From an uncultured Collinsella sp. (lineage in GTDB: Bacteria > Actinomycetota > Coriobacteriia > Coriobacteriales > Coriobacteriaceae): a DNA stretch of 8,255 nt. The notes below the pieces were generated by a model. That model was not told the DNA's origin and did not search any database. It worked only from the letters and a program-made list of their open reading frames with translations. A program made the translations under genes and the position numbers. Within the stretch, counting starts at the first letter, position 1. Every line of letters begins with the position of its first letter. Location of the stretch: positions 1-8,255 of the forward strand of contig URWQ01000049.1 of assembly GCA_900551635.1 (NCBI GenBank), in the 5' to 3' direction. Shown here in pieces: positions 6,217 through 8,255 of this stretch.

Positions 6217-6281
6217 CGCATGAGCTCGCTAATCGGCTATTATTTGTTTAGACAACCTGAGCTGTAGAGGAGTGACCGGCG

Positions 6282-7220
6282 ATGGTGCAGGGCGCCAAAC
6301 ATATGAAGAGCAGTAACGCCGCGGCTAACGGTGGCTCAAGCCCTCAGCCCAAACCTCAACCAAAGCCCAAGCGCCGTCGCAAGCGACTGCCGCGCTGGGC
6401 CGACCGGCTCATCACCATCGTCATCATCCTTATTGGCGTGGGCCTTATGACCTGGCCGTGGATCTTGGACCGGCTCGAGGCCTCGGGCGTGTTCAACCAG
6501 ATCAGCACGGTGTCCAGCACCGTGGACGCGCTGTCTGCCGAGGAGCGCGAGCGCATCCTGCTCCAGGCGCGCTCCTTTAACGAGCAGCTGGCGGGCGAGG
6601 TCACCGAGCTCCCCGCCGACCAGATCGAGCCCTACGCCCAGCAGCTCATCTTTGACCGCGACCCCATGATGAGCTGGGTCGAGATCCCCTCCATCGACGT
6701 GAGCATGCCCATCTACCACGGCACGAGCGAAGAAGTCCTTATGGCGGGCGTCGGCCACCTGGAGGGCACGAGCCTGCCGGTGGGCGGCACCTCGACGCAT
6801 TGCGTGCTCACCGCGCACTCGGGCATGCGCAACTTGAGCATGTTCGACGACATCCATTCGTTGGAGCCCGGCGACCTGGTGCTGCTGCACACCATGAGCA
6901 AGACGCTCGCCTATAAGATGGTGGACTCCGAGGTGGTACTGCCCGAGGAGACGGAGTCGCTGACCATCGAGCCCGGCGCCGACAAGGTGACGCTCGTCAC
7001 GTGCACACCCTATGGCGTGAACGACCATCGCCTGCTGGTACACTGCGTGCGCACCAAGTACAACAAGAAGGACGTTGACAAGCAAAAGTCGCTGGCCGGC
7101 CGCCACTGGGGCAAGCGCGAGTTCGCCGTGCTCATCGTGGTCGTGGCCATTGTGCTGTTGCTGCTGGACATCGTGATCCATGCGGTCCGCAAGCGCCGCA
7201 AGGCCAAGGCCTCGGCATAG
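6282..7220 (+). CDS. Class C (pilin-polymerising) sortase
   Basis: A membrane transpeptidase that cleaves the sorting signal between Thr and Gly and joins pilin subunits through the pilin-motif lysine. 312 residues; ATG 6282 follows AGGAG (6268-6272) by 9 bases. Layout: Pro/Lys-rich basic cytoplasmic tail (20-40), transmembrane helix about 43-62, catalytic domain about 120-260, second transmembrane helix about 281-302 (typical of class C), basic end. Catalytic residues: H179 in LTAHSGM, C241 in TLVTCTPYG, R250 in DHRLLVH; IYHGTSEEVL and GVGHLEGTSLPVGG are strong class C markers. DP (127-128) may be the remnant of the active-site lid, but only MMSW separates it from VEIP, so the lid seems short. 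C174 and C255 are extra cysteines. It most likely serves the two pilins upstream, from which it is separated by a terminator, an IS and the AbiE-like pair. GC-rich composition differs from the AbiE-like genes. Confidence 0.93.
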   Translation: MVQGAKHMKSSNAAANGGSSPQPKPQPKPKRRRKRLPRWADRLITIVIILIGVGLMTWPWILDRLEASGVFNQISTVSSTVDALSAEERERILLQARSFNEQLAGEVTELPADQIEPYAQQLIFDRDPMMSWVEIPSIDVSMPIYHGTSEEVLMAGVGHLEGTSLPVGGTSTHCVLTAHSGMRNLSMFDDIHSLEPGDLVLLHTMSKTLAYKMVDSEVVLPEETESLTIEPGADKVTLVTCTPYGVNDHRLLVHCVRTKYNKKDVDKQKSLAGRHWGKREFAVLIVVVAIVLLLLDIVIHAVRKRRKAKASA

Positions 7221-7233
7221 AGCATCGTTCAGA

Positions 7234-7268
7234 ACCACCACAATGGGGACAGGCACCTTTGTGGTGGT
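7234..7268. repeat. REP-like palindrome with GGGGACAGGCACC in its loop
   Basis: ACCACCACAA (7234-7243) and TTGTGGTGGT (7259-7268) form a perfect 10-bp stem. The 15-base loop carries GGGGACAGGCACC, a word I associate with dispersed REP-like intergenic repeats in several bacteria; this recollection needs a genome search. It starts 14 bases after the sortase stop codon. Confidence 0.6.
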
Positions 7269-7278
7269 CGGGACTTCC

Positions 7279-7343
7279 AAACCATCACAGCATTCGATGA
7301 AAATCTCGATTTTGGCGAAAGGCGTCGAATGTTGTGATGGTTT
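7279..7343. repeat. Long imperfect palindrome, 19-bp stem with a nested hairpin
   Basis: AAACCATCACAGCATTCGA (7279-7297) pairs with 7325-7343 over 19 positions, 18 Watson-Crick and one G-U (G7290-T7332). The 27-base loop contains a nested inverted repeat AAAATC/GATTTT (7300-7305, 7308-7313). The outer arms (ACCATCACAG...TTGTGATGGT) closely resemble those of the neighbouring 7234-7268 palindrome. A T-run of four ends the right arm (7341-7344), so it might also terminate the sortase transcript. Confidence 0.7.
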
Positions 7344-7482
7344 TCGTTGTGGGCGGCGCGGTTTTCGCTATGGACGGTGCGGTTTCGCTGCAGAACCGCC
7401 AGCCCGCCGCCTGCCAACCGCCGCTCTCGTTACGTTTTCGCTGCATTTGGGTAAAGCACCTGCTCCAAGCGGCGTTGCCTTG

Positions 7483-7488
7483 TATACT
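7483..7488 (+). promoter_or_regulatory. Candidate -10 element for the gatC-gatA operon
   Basis: TATACT lies 35 bases before the gatC start in GC-rich surroundings and differs from the consensus TATAAT at one position. No clear -35 is seen at 16-18 bases upstream. Position relative to the gene makes it the best promoter candidate in the gap. Confidence 0.5.
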
Positions 7489-7523
7489 AGAGCGGTTTAT
7501 CTGTTATGCGGAAGGGAGCGCCT

Positions 7524-7835
7524 ATGGCACTCAGCGAGAAAGACGTGCGCGGCATCGCCGAGTACGCAAAGATCGCACTGACCGATGACGAGCTCACCCA
7601 GATGACGTCCTACCTGAACGACGCCGTCCAGATGCTCGAGCCCGTCTTGCAATATGACTTGCCCGACGTGGAGCCCACGTTCCATCCCATCGGAAGCCTG
7701 TCCAACGTGATGGGCGATGACCTGCGCGAGCCCGAGCGCGACCTGCCGCTCGACGTTGCGCTCGAAAACGCCGGCAGCGCGCGTGACCGCTACTTCCGCG
7801 TGCCGTCCATTTTGGGAGAGGGGGGTGACCGCTAA
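7524..7835 (+). CDS. gatC: Asp-tRNA(Asn)/Glu-tRNA(Gln) amidotransferase subunit C
   Basis: The small subunit of GatCAB, which in bacteria lacking glutaminyl- and/or asparaginyl-tRNA synthetase converts misacylated Glu-tRNA(Gln) or Asp-tRNA(Asn) to the amide form; GatC wraps around and stabilises the GatA-GatB interface. 103 residues, close to the usual 95-100. ATG 7524 is chosen because AAGGGAG (7512-7518) lies 5 bases upstream; ATG 7506 in frame would add six residues without an RBS. Family features: VRGIAEYAKIALTDDELTQM at the N terminus, LPDVEPTFHPI in the middle, LREPERDLPLDVALENAG near the end, then FRVPSIL. The stop overlaps the next start (TAATG), as expected for a gatCA(B) operon. Confidence 0.95.
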   Translation: MALSEKDVRGIAEYAKIALTDDELTQMTSYLNDAVQMLEPVLQYDLPDVEPTFHPIGSLSNVMGDDLREPERDLPLDVALENAGSARDRYFRVPSILGEGGDR

Positions 7836-8255
7836 TGGCGCGTGCTTTCGGAGAAATGGGCATTCGCGAGCTTCAGGCGGGTCTTGCCGCCAAGGAGTTC
7901 TCGGCCTCGGAAGTGGCCAAGGCCACCTTTGCGCGCATCGCCGCCGCCGATGAGACGGTGCATGCGTTTCTGGAAACCACCGAGGCTCTGGCGATTGACA
8001 CCGCGGCCCGCATCGATAAAGCCATCGCCGAGGGGCGCCTCGCCGAGATGGGGCCGCTTGCCGGCGTTCCGGTGGGCTACAAGGACAACCTGAACCTCAC
8101 GGGCACCCACACCACCTGCGCTTCGAACATGCTGCGCGACTACGTGTCGCCCTACACGGCCACCTGCGTGGAGAACACCCTGCGCGCCGGCGCCATTCCC
8201 ATCGGCAAGCTGAACATGGACGAGTTTGCCTTCGGCGGCTCCACCGAGACCTCCG
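7835..8255 (+). CDS. gatA: Asp-tRNA(Asn)/Glu-tRNA(Gln) amidotransferase subunit A, 5' part
   Basis: Glutaminase subunit of GatCAB and member of the amidase-signature family: it releases ammonia from glutamine for GatB. The first 140 codons are in the window. ATG 7835 shares one base with the gatC stop, and a G-rich RBS-like stretch lies at 7816-7826. The N-terminal part is typical: GIRELQAGLAAKEFSASEVA, then PLAGVPVGYKDNLNLTG with the catalytic-triad Lys K83, and IPIGKLNMDEFAFGGSTETS leading into the Gly/Ser-rich signature. The cis-Ser and nucleophile Ser lie beyond the window end. Translation is probably coupled to gatC. Confidence 0.96.
   Translation, partial: MARAFGEMGIRELQAGLAAKEFSASEVAKATFARIAAADETVHAFLETTEALAIDTAARIDKAIAEGRLAEMGPLAGVPVGYKDNLNLTGTHTTCASNMLRDYVSPYTATCVENTLRAGAIPIGKLNMDEFAFGGSTETS

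Larger units (their letters stand above)
7221..7523. other. 303-base intergenic region rich in hairpins and short repeats
   Basis: No protein-coding signal is supported here. It holds two neighbouring long inverted repeats (7234-7268, 7279-7343), a small inverted repeat GCGGTT/AACCGC (7379-7384, 7394-7399), diverged copies of a GCGGTTT(T)CGCT word (7355-7369, 7376-7389, and a shorter CGTTTTCGCTGCA at 7433-7445), and the candidate gatC promoter near its right end. Confidence 0.7.

Noticed and set aside
6336..7280. Long minus-strand open frame opposite the sortase
   Set aside because: It mirrors the GC-rich sortase codons, is low-complexity (His/Gln/Val/Gly runs), shows no domain and has no credible start signal.
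7234..7343. CRISPR array
   Set aside because: Only two palindromes with different inner sequences and lengths; no regular repeat-spacer pattern and no cas genes.

Overview
The window looks like chromosomal DNA from a gut actinobacterium of the class Coriobacteriia, probably Collinsella or a close relative. This rests on the G/C-biased coding style, the LPXTG/SpaA-type pilins and the content of the intergenic regions; no rRNA or other taxonomic marker is present, so the assignment is inference.

Bases 1-2640 hold the front of a sortase-assembled pilus locus. First comes the 3' end of a surface-anchored ancillary pilin or adhesin (SpaA-like fold, MPSTG sorting signal). A 108-base gap with a GC-rich hairpin follows, then a complete 599-residue backbone pilin: signal peptide, pilin-motif lysine candidate, isopeptide D2 domain, SpaA domain with E-box, and LPLTG. 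A textbook intrinsic terminator closes this unit at 2603-2640. The matching class C sortase lies about 3.8 kb further on, at 6282-7220.

Bases 2641-6281, between shaft pilin and sortase, hold an accessory block. It contains (a) an IS3-family element on the minus strand with a plausible programmed frameshift site joining orfA to orfB, plus a second, disruptive frameshift in orfB; (b) a 50-residue membrane protein with a very basic tail, with its own strong RBS and a following hairpin; and (c) a two-gene operon overlapping by 19 bases that resembles AbiE-type systems: a winged-helix protein followed by a nucleotidyltransferase-fold protein. A palindrome overlapping a consensus -10 in front of this operon is a candidate autoregulatory operator.

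Bases 7221-8255 begin with a 303-base intergenic region holding two adjacent long hairpins whose outer arms are related (a REP/BIME-like arrangement) and further small repeats. The core genes gatC (complete) and gatA (cut by the window end) follow, overlapping by one base; they encode subunits of the tRNA-dependent amidotransferase.

Functionally, ancillary pilin, backbone pilin and sortase form one surface-fibre system. The IS and the AbiE-like pair are most simply read as cargo that entered a tolerant position in that locus. The terminator after the shaft gene, and the absence of a clear terminator between the toxin-like gene and the sortase gene, leave open that sortase expression is now partly driven from the accessory operon.
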